The notes beneath the pieces were generated by a model. The model searched no databases. It was not told the DNA's origin and worked only from the letters and a program-made list of their open reading frames with translations. The position numbers and the translations under genes were made by a program. 64,000 bases of DNA from Siphonodentalium dalli (taxonomy: Eukaryota; Mollusca; Scaphopoda; Gadilida; Siphonodentaliidae), in NCBI GenBank assembly GCA_032622095.1, contig CP136063.1:84547980-84611979 (forward strand). Reading direction: 5' to 3'. Shown piece after piece: positions 25,681-35,974 of the stretch. Each line of letters begins with the position of its first letter. Position 1 is the stretch's first letter.

Positions 25681-25984
25681 TTCAAGTCAGACATCCAGTT
25701 ACCATTGCTACAGCCAATCAAACTAAAGCTAGCCTCACAATGGCTACAAAAGGCGAGTCATTCTGCACATTTTGCACAAACCACCGCTGGTCCTGAATGA
25801 GAAATCAATAAGATTCGAAACACGTAGACCTACAGGCAAGGGATTAGTTGATTATTTGTGTTATCCCCTGGAGAATTGTATTCTCATATCCCTCTTTTTA
25901 TCAAACTTCACACCAATAAAAGGTCAGCCGACCACAGTGTCCCCTGACAACGTGGCAAGTCGATGCTGCTATGTTAAAGAAATT

Positions 25985-26425
25985 TAAAAAAATGTTAAAA
26001 TGTTCCAAGTCGAAAGGGTTAATAATTCCGTCAAAAAATAATTTGTCCATCATCTATATACATGTTGCACATCTCCAATATGTGGGTAATAGTTTCAAAT
26101 ATCTACTATCAAAACTGTAGGATGAGTTGATTACACCATGAAGGTACCCTCATACAGAAAATTAGAAAATTTTTTGAAATTTTCTAAGTCGAAAAGGGTT
26201 AATAACTCTGTCAAAAAATAATTTTTCCGTCATCTATATACATGTTGCACATCTTCAATATATGGGCAACAATATTCTGAAGTTTCAAATCTCTGGGATG
26301 AAAACTGTAGGAGGAGATGATTACACCATGAAGGTACTCAAAAGTGTGACGCACAAACAAACGGAATGACAGAGCCCGTTTCTATAGTTCCCCTTTTCTT
26401 TCAGAATGTCGGGGGACAATAATCA
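25985..26425 (+). repeat. Two-unit tandem repeat, about 180-bp period, with GTCGGGGGAC end
   Basis: AAGTCGAAAGGGTTAATAAT, CATCTATATACATGTTGCAC and GATTACACCATGAAGGTACY occur twice, then ACAAACAAACGGAATGACAG and CCCCTTTTCTTTCAGAATGT. The layout (units then a short-repeat tail) matches the other element families here. Confidence 0.75.
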
Positions 26426-26432
26426 ACAATGG

Positions 26433-26765
26433 CTACCTTAGTACCAAATGTAAGTGTAGATAGTTAGTATCAATAGTGCATCGAACTCTACACATATATC
26501 CCTTGCAAAAGGATAATATAGAACAAATGGGTGCTCCGACATGGTAGAGGAAATTTATGGTTACACCAAAGTGTGCATCAATGACATCAAAGTGCCCACA
26601 TTCCAACATAAAGGCATCTAAAACAAAGAAAATCTTATTCTCCACCCAACTCATATCATGTATGTCCATGATAAGCCCAACAGGACTATCCATAATCTTT
26701 CCCAAATTCCAGACTGTTGAAATGCCAAATGGTACACAATTTGATGATCATTGTAATGGATGATT
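26433..26765 (-). other. Open frame of unknown nature
   Basis: The minus frame stays open for about 110 codons (from about 26762 to 26433), including GISTVWNLGKIMDSPVGLIM and DIHDMSWVENKIFFVLDAFM. Composition looks protein-like (Asp, Phe, Met, Cys), but I recognise no family, no splice partner and no neighbouring exon. Could be a transposon remnant or chance. Confidence 0.2.
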
Positions 26766-28017
26766 CCAGTCAGCCGTAGCTAGCGGAAGGACCACAGCGG
26801 TTGCTTGGAGACACTGTCTGCTGAAGTACGTTGATGTGCTTGTGACACACACAAGAACATAACTGTTCTCGTTTTTAAATTAAATAATTTTAATGAGTCA
26901 TGCAACATGACAAGCACTGTTATAGTCATACATTTCCAACATCAGAGTTCAAATTGCTCGTTTAAAAAAACAGAAAGTATGCATTGATATCCAAATTAGT
27001 GTAAACATATATGGCATCCAAATTTTTATTCCGGCTCAATTCGCTGATTGCTAGAGAAAATCTGCTATAATTATTTGGTGGACAGCTGTGGAAAAATCCA
27101 TCAAGTATTATGCCCCAGCAATGGCACAAACTCCAATGCAGTTTTCTGACAGTGGGTGAGGAGGCTGAGATGGCCATTGTAAACCCTCCAACACAAGGGG
27201 GAGGGCACTGTTTCCCACAGTTGGAATTCAGGCCTGGTTGAAGGTGGGGGGGGGGGGTGCAGTTGGTTATTCAAAAAATGAAATCCCCCCCACACAAACA
27301 AAAACCATCTATCCAGATCCCTGTCATGTTTGTAAAATTGTGACCATGCCTTTGGGGTAAATAACAAATTCAAAATGTCAGTAATAAGTCATATTTCAAG
27401 AGACAAGAGACAATACTTATAAATTATCTATGGAATAAATCATTAGAAAGATTCTGAAGAGAAACATATAAATAAACATTTTAAATTCACATATTTGTTA
27501 CTCTGAGAGTTTTGAAGAACCAACTCAATTGTCACATAAATTAGTATTGTCGACAAGCCCCACCAAATCTATCATTTACTCTGATCCTGTTGGCATAAAC
27601 CTAATAACAAGCTTAGAAATGACACTTACAACGATAAAATAACCCACTCTCCGCATGTACTTGTCACATGTAATAATATTAACTTTATGTCAAGTTCAAG
27701 GGTACCCAGGATTGAATAATGTTGATTAGGGTACCCAGGATTGAATAATGTTGATTAGGGTACCCAGGATTGAATAATGTTGATTAGGGTACCCAGGATT
27801 GAATAATGTTGATTAGGGTACCTAGGATTGAATAATGTTGATTAGGGTACCCAGGATTGAATAATGTTGATTAGGGTACCCAGGATCTCCTACATCTGGC
27901 CCAATAAGCATGATGTCATAGTCGTCTGCTTCCATTCAATAACACATCAGCGTCTCTAATCCACCCATGCCCATTTTCACAACACTCAATTTTATATATA
28001 TTATAGAAGGGCCCTGT
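26766..28017. other. No recognisable gene apart from the minisatellite
   Basis: ATATCCAAATTAGTGTAAAC ... CGGCTCAATTCGCTGATTGC ... TGGACAGCTGTGGAAAAATC at 26988-27110 is a diverged copy of 55795-55925, so it is a dispersed repeat. A run of 12 G is at 27246-27257. Confidence 0.5.
27701..27887 (+). repeat. 29-bp minisatellite, about 6.4 copies
   Basis: The unit GGTACCCAGGATTGAATAAT plus GTTGATTAG repeats at 27701, 27730, 27759, 27788, 27817, 27846 and a partial at 27875. Only the 27817 unit has a clear change (CCT for CCC). Confidence 0.95.
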
Positions 28018-28086
28018 GCCAATGCATTCTCTTATATATGCGAGTCGACCATAGGTCGCCTCGCATATATAAGAGAATGCATTGGC
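28018..28086. repeat. Solo hairpin core
   Basis: GCCAATGCATTCTCTTATAT to its complement with a GTCGACC/GGTCGC inner loop; the same core as in the 57225 element. A GGCCGATCACGATCGGC palindrome follows at about 28134-28151, like the right part of the 57225 element, so this is probably a decayed copy of that family. Confidence 0.8.
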
Positions 28087-28719
28087 TTAACACATTAAAA
28101 ATTATAAAATTGTTAAAGAATGTAAGAACGAGAGGCCGATCACGATCGGCAGATGTTTAACCCATACCTTGGCGATAGCGATCTTTTTATGAGTGCAAGA
28201 ATTTCAACAATTCACAGCGTACTATTATTTATTAGTTTCATAGTGGAATCAGACATATTGAGCAACTTGCTCATTTAAACACAATAGGAAGATGGATATG
28301 ACATTCGATTTCAACCTATTCGGTCACTCCAACAGAGATACATGTATGTGTGATAGATTGATAAAGATAATTATACCCAAACACAGTCAGACAGATGCAC
28401 CATAGCTGTTAAAGATATAATTGTTACAATATTAACATCATAATAACTCTATTTATTTAATTCTTACAATGGAACCTGAGTCATAACAGATTATGTTGTT
28501 GTGTTAGCTGCATAGTAAAAGTTATGGGATGATTGAGATTAGAGACCAACAAACACCTGAACATCTATATAAGTGAGGGGTGTATAGACCTTGATATTAA
28601 ATATGATTGATAATGGTTGGATATAAAATATTTTAATACAGAATTATCAGATAACTAAAGGAGAGATATGAGAAGGGTCAAATTGAAAATATTAGAGTCA
28701 TAACATTGGATCGCGTACA

Positions 28720-30130
28720 GTATACATGTACCTATGGTTAATTTTATTCTAAGCTGATCATTGGAAAGATACAATGTCTGTAACAGCAGAAATATTATTA
28801 AATATTGGGTTAATATTCTCAAAACCATTCAATCAATACCAAAATCTATACACATGAAGAATGTATCACAATCAACCTGAATGAGATTATAAAAGTGATT
28901 GGGTGAAAAATATTTGACCAAAAAGTCAGCTTCAAGAATACCAGAACCATTATTATTATCCTGCAGCCCAAATGCAATAGAGGGAATTTCAAAATAAGAT
29001 ATATCCTCAAATGATGAATATTCAATTGGTGGCTTATAATTAATAGAAATTCTTAGTGAACCTGGCCTAAGGCGAAAGAGATAATTTAAAATCTGCGTAT
29101 CAGATATGATGTGTCTATGGAATAGGTTAATTTAAATCCTGAAATACATGCAAGTGAAAAGTGGATCACGATCAACCTGGACATAGAATAGGAGAATGGA
29201 CATATGATGTGTGGAGAGTGTTAATCATTTTCAATGACATCATATGATGGAACTAATGTGTGGATAAATTGTTTTCTCAAGATAAGACAACAGTGTCTCT
29301 GTAAACAACAATTCTCTAAACAGCCATGCTCCAGAAAATCCTTCACATGGACAATGGACTATTTGTATTAATGCCATGAACATGTTTCAACAGGTTGGGT
29401 TAAATTACTATTGCACACAAACTGGAGTAAAGTATCATCAATCACTTAAATTTGACAGCTCTGGGGTCAGCAGTGGTTTAGCAAAGAGTATCCAGTGTCA
29501 TTTTCTGATCCCAATAAAGCAGATTACTGTGTAAAGTTGTTTGTCTTAAATTCTCACAGGGCATATACAATAGGTAGTAAATTACTTGAATTATAAAGGG
29601 CCATAACTCTGTTAAAATATATCGGATCAAACCCAAATTTGAACTTGATCTGTATTTCGGGGTGAGGACCACATGTACCAAATTTGGTGTAGATCAGATG
29701 AAAAATGTTTTGAGTTCTAAGTAAACATAAGTTTGAAAAGGGTTAATTAAACGATACCAAAAACCATACAGATAAAGAACGTGCTAAGAAAAACCTTGGT
29801 AAGAAATATGAGGCATATCAGAAGAAAACAGTTTGACTTAGATGGATCAGATAGCATTTATGTGCAGGGTTAATTATTTTCTAAACCGATCAACCGATCG
29901 ATACCAAAAACTATACAGGTGAGGGGTGTGTCATTATAAACCTACATATCAAATATGAAAACAATCGGACAAAAAATAATTTGGTTACAGCATCGGATAG
30001 CTCATGCCTATGTGCGGATGCAAAGTGTTAATAATTTCTAAACCGATCAACCGATCGATACCAAAAACTATACAGGTGAGGAGTGTGTCATCATAAACAG
30101 GGGAGTAAAAAATAACTCTAATTCCCATAA
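28720..30130 (+). repeat. Degenerate array, about 155-bp units
   Basis: ACCGATCAACCGATCGATAC with CAAAAACTATACAGGTGAGG appears at about 29883 and 30043. More decayed versions (TCAATACCAAAATCTATACA) occur further left at 28833. Confidence 0.65.
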
Positions 30131-30662
30131 TACAGATTTACTGCTCTCAGAGCTAAACTGATACCACTGGTAATTAATTGTAGACTGCTATGGTTATCTG
30201 TTCAATTCTTAGTTGAAAAAGGGCCATAACTCTGGTATAAAATGTTGGATATAACCCATATTCAAACTCGATCTGTATTTTGAGTTGAGAAACTCGCATA
30301 CCAAATTTGGTTCCGATCAGATAAAAAAAAATTTGAGTTATGGCAGCATGCATGAATTCTAAGTCGAAAAAGGGCCATAACTCCATTGAAAAATATCGGA
30401 TCAAACCCATATTCGAACTCGATCTGTATTTTGGTCCGAGAAACTTGCATACCAAATTTGATTCTGATCAGATAAAAATTTTTTGAGTTATGGTAGCATG
30501 CATGAATTCTAAGTCGAAAAAGGGCCATAACTCCGTGAAAAAAACTCGGATCGAACCCATATTCGAACTCGATCTGTATTTGGTGCTGACAAATTCATAT
30601 ACAAAATTTGGTTCCTATCAGATATAAAATGTTCGAGTTATCGCACCATGCGTAAAGTGTCT

Positions 30663-30708
<46 letters not shown>

Positions 30709-30727
30709 GGACGGACGGACGGACTAA
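29560..30727 (+). repeat. AAGGGCCATAACTC units ending in a CAGA/CGGA microsatellite
   Basis: AAGGGCCATAACTCYGT with GAACTCGATCTGTATTTYGG is repeated at about 29597, 30219, 30370 and 30519 (about 150 bp apart in the last three). It is followed by a CAGACAGACAGA run turning into GGACGGACGGAC (30661-30723) and a CTAACGACGAGTGGTCAATC end. It resembles a core-repeat plus microsatellite element. Confidence 0.75.
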
Positions 30728-30827
30728 CGACGAGTGGTCAATCCGGGCAACGACACTATGTTTACCATACTATGGTATGGGTAAACATAAAAAATGGTAA
30801 AAAGTGTTAAAAAAAGATTTTTTTTAG

Positions 30828-30896
30828 GCCAATGCATTCTCTTATATATGCGAGGCGACCTATGGTCAACTCGCATATATAAGAGAATGCATTGGC
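30828..30896. repeat. Solo hairpin core
   Basis: Same 69-bp hairpin (GCCAATGCATTCTCTTATAT, GCGAGGCGACC loop, complement). No TTAA ends are visible nearby. Confidence 0.8.
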
Positions 30897-31079
30897 ACAG
30901 GGCATAACTGTAGGTATACATATACCGGAAGATGTTTCTATCATAATTCACTTGCGTTTACAACTGAAAATGTTAAATATTCCAAAATCGCCCCAATCTT
31001 GTTAATTGTGTCTTTGAAAGAGGTTTCACCACCCGATTGGACGAGATGTGGAGATCCTGGGTATATGATTACTCTAAGT

Positions 31080-31535
31080 AACAAGTCTGAGTTTAGTGTG
31101 CCTGTAATTTGCAGAATGAACTCCCCAAAGGGTGAATTTAGTGATGCCAGTCCTTACAACGAGACGGGAGCGATTGCTCTTGCACCCGTATGCACTCGCA
31201 ATTTTAAATTCACGAGTGCTAAAATTTGCACTCGTCCATCTTGTCAAAATGTGGATGGTCACTGTAATTGTTGAATCAATATTGAACTATTTGAAGATAT
31301 ATTTAGAACCTTTCCCTTCTCAGTTAATTTATGGGCATGTGAATGTGTAACTGGACATAGGTGTATCCCACATTGACATTTTGTTTGAGAATTATATTAC
31401 GGGTGCAATTACACCGGTCTTCTTAATTGCGAGAGCAAATAAGTGCTCTCGCTGTATTTTCCTCATGGGAAGGACTGTGATGCTATCCTGCATAGCGGGC
31501 TAGCATCACTAAATTCACCCTCTGGGAACGTCATT
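31080..31535 (+). mobile_element. Decayed copy of the CAAGCCTGAG MITE family
   Basis: Starts CAAGTCTGAGTTTAGTGTGC near 31082 and has GGTGAATTTAGTGATGCCAG and GGCTAGCATCACTAAATTCA near its right side (31498-31518), but the right terminus is lost and the interior differs. Confidence 0.6.
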
Positions 31536-31994
31536 CAGATTTTCCTAGATGTATGGACTGGTGTATTACACGAACCTCCGACTGGCAACTTTGGTCAGAA
31601 TGTTATAGAAAACCACTGAGTATTTCGAAACAAATAAGGTATCAACTTGTTTTTAAAATAATCTAGCATATGCTTGTAACAGTCAAAATGCTACATTTTG
31701 TGTCAGTTCCTCATATATTATGAGTCCTTGTTTGTGCTTGCCTCAAGCACTTTCAATGCGTGGTACTCACTAACCTCTAAAATATGTGATTTCCCCCACC
31801 ATGAATACTGAAATATCATCTATCTGCTTTGTGTAGATCTATTGGGAGGGATAACTATAAATTATTTGTATGCACAGAATTACATAAGAAAGAGACGTGT
31901 GTATTCCACCAAATGGAGGATATAGAATAAATAAATGGCTTACAAGTCTTCATCTCGATCCAAGTCACTTTATACACACCAAGATGGATGAAAC

Positions 31995-32452
31995 CAAGCC
32001 TGAGTTTAGTGTGCCTGTCATTTGCAGAATGAGGTCCCCAGATGGTGAATTTAATGATACTATCCTGCATAGAGGGCTAGCATCACTAAATTCACCCTCG
32101 GCGGACATCATTCTGCTTAGGCCTCATCTTCACTGGAAAGTTTCTTTATTATAAAATTTCTATAGAAACTTCTTCACATATTTCTATTTCTTTTTTAGTT
32201 TAGTTTCTCAATATCCCCAAATTGGCAGACGACACATTTCATAATGAGGTTCCCAATGGGCATACCTCACAATATTCACCATTTGGGATCTTCAATCTGA
32301 GTCTATATCTCACATAGCAGGTGAGGCCATGCAGAATGAGGTCGCCAGAGGGTGAATTTGGTGATGCTAGCCCGCTATGTGGGATAGTGTCACTAAATTC
32401 ATCCTCTGGGGACCTCATTCTGCAAATGACAGGCACACTAAACTCAGGCTTG
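31995..32452. mobile_element. hAT-like MITE (CAAGCCTGAG family), 458 bp
   Basis: Ends CAAGCCTGAGTTTAGTGTGC and its complement; 8-bp duplication GATGAAAC at 31987-31994 and 32453-32460. Both ends carry nested palindromes around GATGCTAGCCCGCTA. Confidence 0.9.
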
Positions 32453-32570
32453 GATGAAACCTTTCTCACATAGCTATCAAAGTCATAACTCATTCAAAAA
32501 GCATTCACAATCATATCATCATCATTTGAGCAATAACCACTAATGAAACAATATCATAGAAATAACTCTT

Positions 32571-33213
32571 TTACTCTTTGATGACGGGAGCTGCGCTGGT
32601 GCAGCAATAAATATCATGTGCCAATGCATTCTCTTATATATACAAGTCTCCCATAGGGAGCCACACACATATATAAGAGAACACACTGGCTTACAAGATC
32701 AATGTTAATATTGTTAGGCCAATGCATTCTCTTATATAAGCGAGGTGTCATTTAGGCTAGGGCTGAAATAATTCATTGTGAATTCAATGTATCGCGATAC
32801 ACTTTCAAACGATATGCATATCATATCATGTGTATCATGATACAGGAAACCAAGTAATGTCTGAAGATGGGCTAGTGTAAACAAGCTAAACCTGCAATTA
32901 TCTCTCTAGTTTACATGTATACTATCTATATTTGACTCATCTAGCCAACAATTAAACTCCATTTTAGTTTAAAATGAACTCTGCCTCCAGTTATAACCTT
33001 GTGTTTCTGATAATTCAGGCGGTATTCATTTGCAAACACTAATTTAGTGTATCGTGATATGTATCCTATCGTTGATTAGGTATCGTGATTCATATCGTAT
33101 CGTGATCAAGTGTATCATTGCCGCCCTAATATAGGTGACTCACATATATAAGAGAATGCACTAGCACAGGGTTTTCTTAAAAATTCAGGAAGCTCCAGTC
33201 ATCAAAGGGTTAA
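32571..33213. mobile_element. TTAA-type two-hairpin MITE split by a nested element
   Basis: Opposite orientation to the others: decayed left end near TTACTCTTTGATGACGGGAG, right end GCTCCAGTCATCAAAGGGTTAA (TTAA 33210-33213). Hairpin one is 32620-32690. Hairpin two (from 32717) is interrupted in its loop at 32758-33128 and resumes to about 33170. Confidence 0.8.
32758..33128. mobile_element. Nested hAT-like element, 371 bp
   Basis: Ends TAGGGCTGAAATAATTC and ATTGCCGCCCTA. Flanks ATTTAGGC (32750-32757) and ATATAGGT (33129-33136) match at 6 of 8 positions. The interior is rich in ATCGCGATACAC/GTATCGTGAT repeats. Inserted exactly in the loop of a host hairpin. Confidence 0.75.
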
Positions 33214-33533
33214 CAATACAATATACATATATGCACTTTTAAAGTTAATGGTGGCATCAGAATTCACATGTTGTTTGTACCAGTCAGGGCAACAGGTCAG
33301 TGCATAAGGTTCATGGCATCACTTAATAAATGTTATGATATAACATGCTATCTACAAGAATGCCGTTATATTCAGGTTCTGTGAATATTTGGTCAAAATT
33401 AAGCACCAATGGAGATTTTGACACATACTAAGTAGTGGGAGGAGCTAATGGTTGCTAGGAGACAAGGCTTCTCCAGAATTAGAGCCTGCCTACATGATAT
33501 AGTATCTAAGAACATGTATACATTCTTTATGGG

Positions 33534-34402
33534 TATGCGGCTTATACGGACCCTGGCTCTTATGGACCCTGGCTTTTACGGACCACCGGCTGATACGGAC
33601 CCTGGCTTATACGGACCCCGGCTCATACGGACCTCAATTAAATTATGCAATTTTCAAACTTATATTTATGAATTTAATATATAATTATGATTGTCTTTTC
33701 ACACATATATCTATATTAATTGAGAATTTAGGTGATGTTCTGACTTGAAAAAGCATTTATTGAATCGTGCATGTTAATTAATCTCTTCGATGTTTTATAA
33801 ACACGCATGTGTGATCCCTTTATGTCGTTGTATAAACAGACACGCGGTGATAAATTATCAGTGAATGGTGATCAGGATGAATCCACTGAGTTTGATTTGT
33901 TACGAAAACATGTTAGTAAAAACACAACTTGTTTCAACTGATTCATTGTCCGTTATATAAACACTCGTGTGTGATCCCTTTATATTGTGTTATAAACAGA
34001 CATAACTGGTATATATTCAACTGATTTATTGTTGACTGGCATAATTCCACAATGTCTAACTGTGCTTCATGTGGAGATACCATTCGGCATCGTCAGGAGG
34101 TTATTGGCTGCATGCATTGAACCTGAATGTTCCCGTTTGACACATCGGGTTTGTGACACAGGTGAGTTATAAAACAATTATCGTTAATTCTCGTTCACTA
34201 CAGTCGTTCATTATCAAATAAACATAAAAAATAAAATTGTTTATGTTAATTGAGGTCTGTATGAGCCAGGGTCTGTATAAGCCGAGGGTCCGTATAAGCC
34301 AGGGTCAGTATCAGCCAGAGGTCCGTATGAGCCAGGGTCCGTATGAGCCAGGGTCCGTAAGAGCCAGGGTCCGTAAGAGCCAGGGTCCGTATCAGCCGGC
34401 AT
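33534..34402. mobile_element. Foldback element with arms made of 15-bp subrepeats
   Basis: The left arm (33534-33640) is a run of TACGGACCCTGGCTY-type 15-mers. The right arm (34237-34402) is the inverted run (GAGCCAGGGTCCGTA). The arms end ATGCGGCTTATACGG and the complement of ATGCCGGCTGATACGG. The interior of about 600 bp includes a short Cys/His-rich exon-like remnant. The organisation resembles Foldback/MULE-type transposons. Confidence 0.75.
34052..34161 (+). pseudogene. Cys/His-rich exon remnant inside the foldback element
   Basis: From ATG the frame reads MSNCASCGDTIRHRQEVIGC then MH and a stop. Shifting by one base continues EPECSRLTHRVCDTG to a GTGAGT donor at 34162. The spacing of Cys and His (CxxC, C, C, H, C) looks like a small zinc-binding domain of the sort found at the N-terminus of MULE-like transposase genes in invertebrates. 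That family comparison is from memory. It is probably the decayed first exon of the autonomous element, with the rest deleted. Confidence 0.45.
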
Positions 34403-34479
34403 TCCCTTTATGCAGAAAGCGACTGCCTCAGTTGCCAATTGGTAGAAAATATCTGCTAATTATTTGATTGATTGGGGTT

Positions 34480-34746
34480 CAATGTTGTTTCAGCAACTAA
34501 GGCCATATCACGACATTGCCAGTTTTAGTGTTGGAGGAAATCCGCACATTTACGGCTAATATAACAGTGATTTCAATGGCTGATAAACTCGTCAACCATG
34601 TTTGGCAAACCACCGGCCATCGCGAGTAACTGCAACAGATAACGATTCGAGTTACAAAGTCCATGTAGATTTGAAACCTCATTGCCAGCGCTGGAGGGAG
34701 AGATGGCTTGGAGTTGTACCCCTAACCAATTGAGCCACCGACGCCC
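34480..34746 (-). repeat. tRNA-derived SINE
   Basis: The minus strand starts GGGGCGTCGGTGGCTCAATT with A box TGGCTCAATTGG, then GAGGTTTCAAATC as a diverged B box near 34672, and a tail ending CCCCAATCAATCAAATA. A complementary tail (TTGGGGTTGATTGATTG) occurs at 38774, suggesting another fragment there. Confidence 0.55.
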
Positions 34747-35509
34747 CTTTTTATAACCTGATCATAGTGGTAAATTCATATTACAAGTAACCAGATCCTG
34801 GGACCGGTAATTTACAAGAGATTCAAATGAGTGGTCCTCCTGTTGGTGCTGCTTACTGTGCTGTGAATCAGAGTAAATTGTTTGTTCATCATTTTCCAGA
34901 ATCTGCATCCAGACGAGAACTGAGTTTCAACAGACAACCACAAGTTGGATAATTCATGTGATATTAAACCGCTGCAACGAATGTCATATGGACCACGATA
35001 TACTGTGGTAAATTAATTTAATTACGCAAAATTGAACCAAACAACCACAGAGCTATTTTTTACTTTGGCAAATCCACAAATGTTAGTTTAGATACTAGTA
35101 AAACTTACATTCAACAAAACAAAACTGTCCTTGTCTTAAACTTCCGTATGAAAAGGTTTCTACACATGACTTGGAGGAAAATCAGTTCCGACTAGATCCC
35201 TCTAAGTCATCTCTCACACAAATTTCATACATCAAAACATGATTTTGGTTACCCTAAAATCTTTATGTAACATATTTCTACATTCTCAGAAATATATCAA
35301 ACAAAGTACGTAACATACAAGTACAAAACATCAGTCAAATAACCTTACATTACACCCAAACACATTCCCTCAATACCCACGGTATTATGTCACACAAATA
35401 TCACAGCGACCAATCAAACTGGTAATAACTCACTGAATGCAACCAAATGCACAAGGTTCTAACCACATCTCAATGAGTAATTTAAAACCAATGAACCCAG
35501 CCAGCCAAA

Positions 35510-35974
35510 TCAGGTTCCTGCTATATTTCGCCGCCGCATTTTCATCTTAGCATGTTTCTCTACATCTCCTACCGGATTAATATTGGATTTCGGAGGATTA
35601 ATTATCTCAGATTGTTTTATTTCTGGTTTAACAGCCTTTGATTTGGCTTTCAGATCAGGTTGATTTTCAGTTTTTAAGAAACTTTTCAGATTTCCAGGCT
35701 TTACATCATTTGAAGGAACTTGAACCAGATTTCCAGATAAAAGTTTCCCAGGCTTTTCAGTAGCTTCCTTCATGGTATCACTTGGTTTGGTTCTGCGAAG
35801 TTTTTTTGTTTTCGTGAACTCTGCGACCTGTGCTCCAGCAACGACTGGAGGTTTATTTTGCTGTAGTTGTTGAAGCTGATTCTCAGCTTTCTGATGAACA
35901 GGAGTAGTCGGTCCACCAGGTTTAATTGTTGTCATGTTGTTGGAAGCGAGGGCAGGAGCATGGAGGAAGTAGAG
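35510..35974 (-). CDS. YIPF terminal exon with long basic tail
   Basis: Phase-0 exon starting LYFLHAPALASNN, which finishes the end of membrane segment 5 (the vertebrate protein has LAYFFDAP here), followed by about 140 hydrophilic residues rich in Lys, Pro, Asn and Gln, ending MKMRRRNIAGT and a TGA at 35510-35512. Acceptor CAG at 35975-35977. The frame is open throughout and continuous with the conserved part, so the tail looks genuine. No domain recognised in it. An ATTAAA-like polyadenylation hexamer on the minus strand lies near 35018-35023, but I would not rely on it. Confidence 0.88.
   Translation of the reverse strand, partial: LYFLHAPALASNNMTTIKPGGPTTPVHQKAENQLQQLQQNKPPVVAGAQVAEFTKTKKLRRTKPSDTMKEATEKPGKLLSGNLVQVPSNDVKPGNLKSFLKTENQPDLKAKSKAVKPEIKQSEIINPPKSNINPVGDVEKHAKMKMRRRNIAGT

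Noticed and set aside
27701-27887. CRISPR-like regular repeat
   Set aside because: The 29-bp units are directly adjacent with no spacers; it is a minisatellite in animal DNA.
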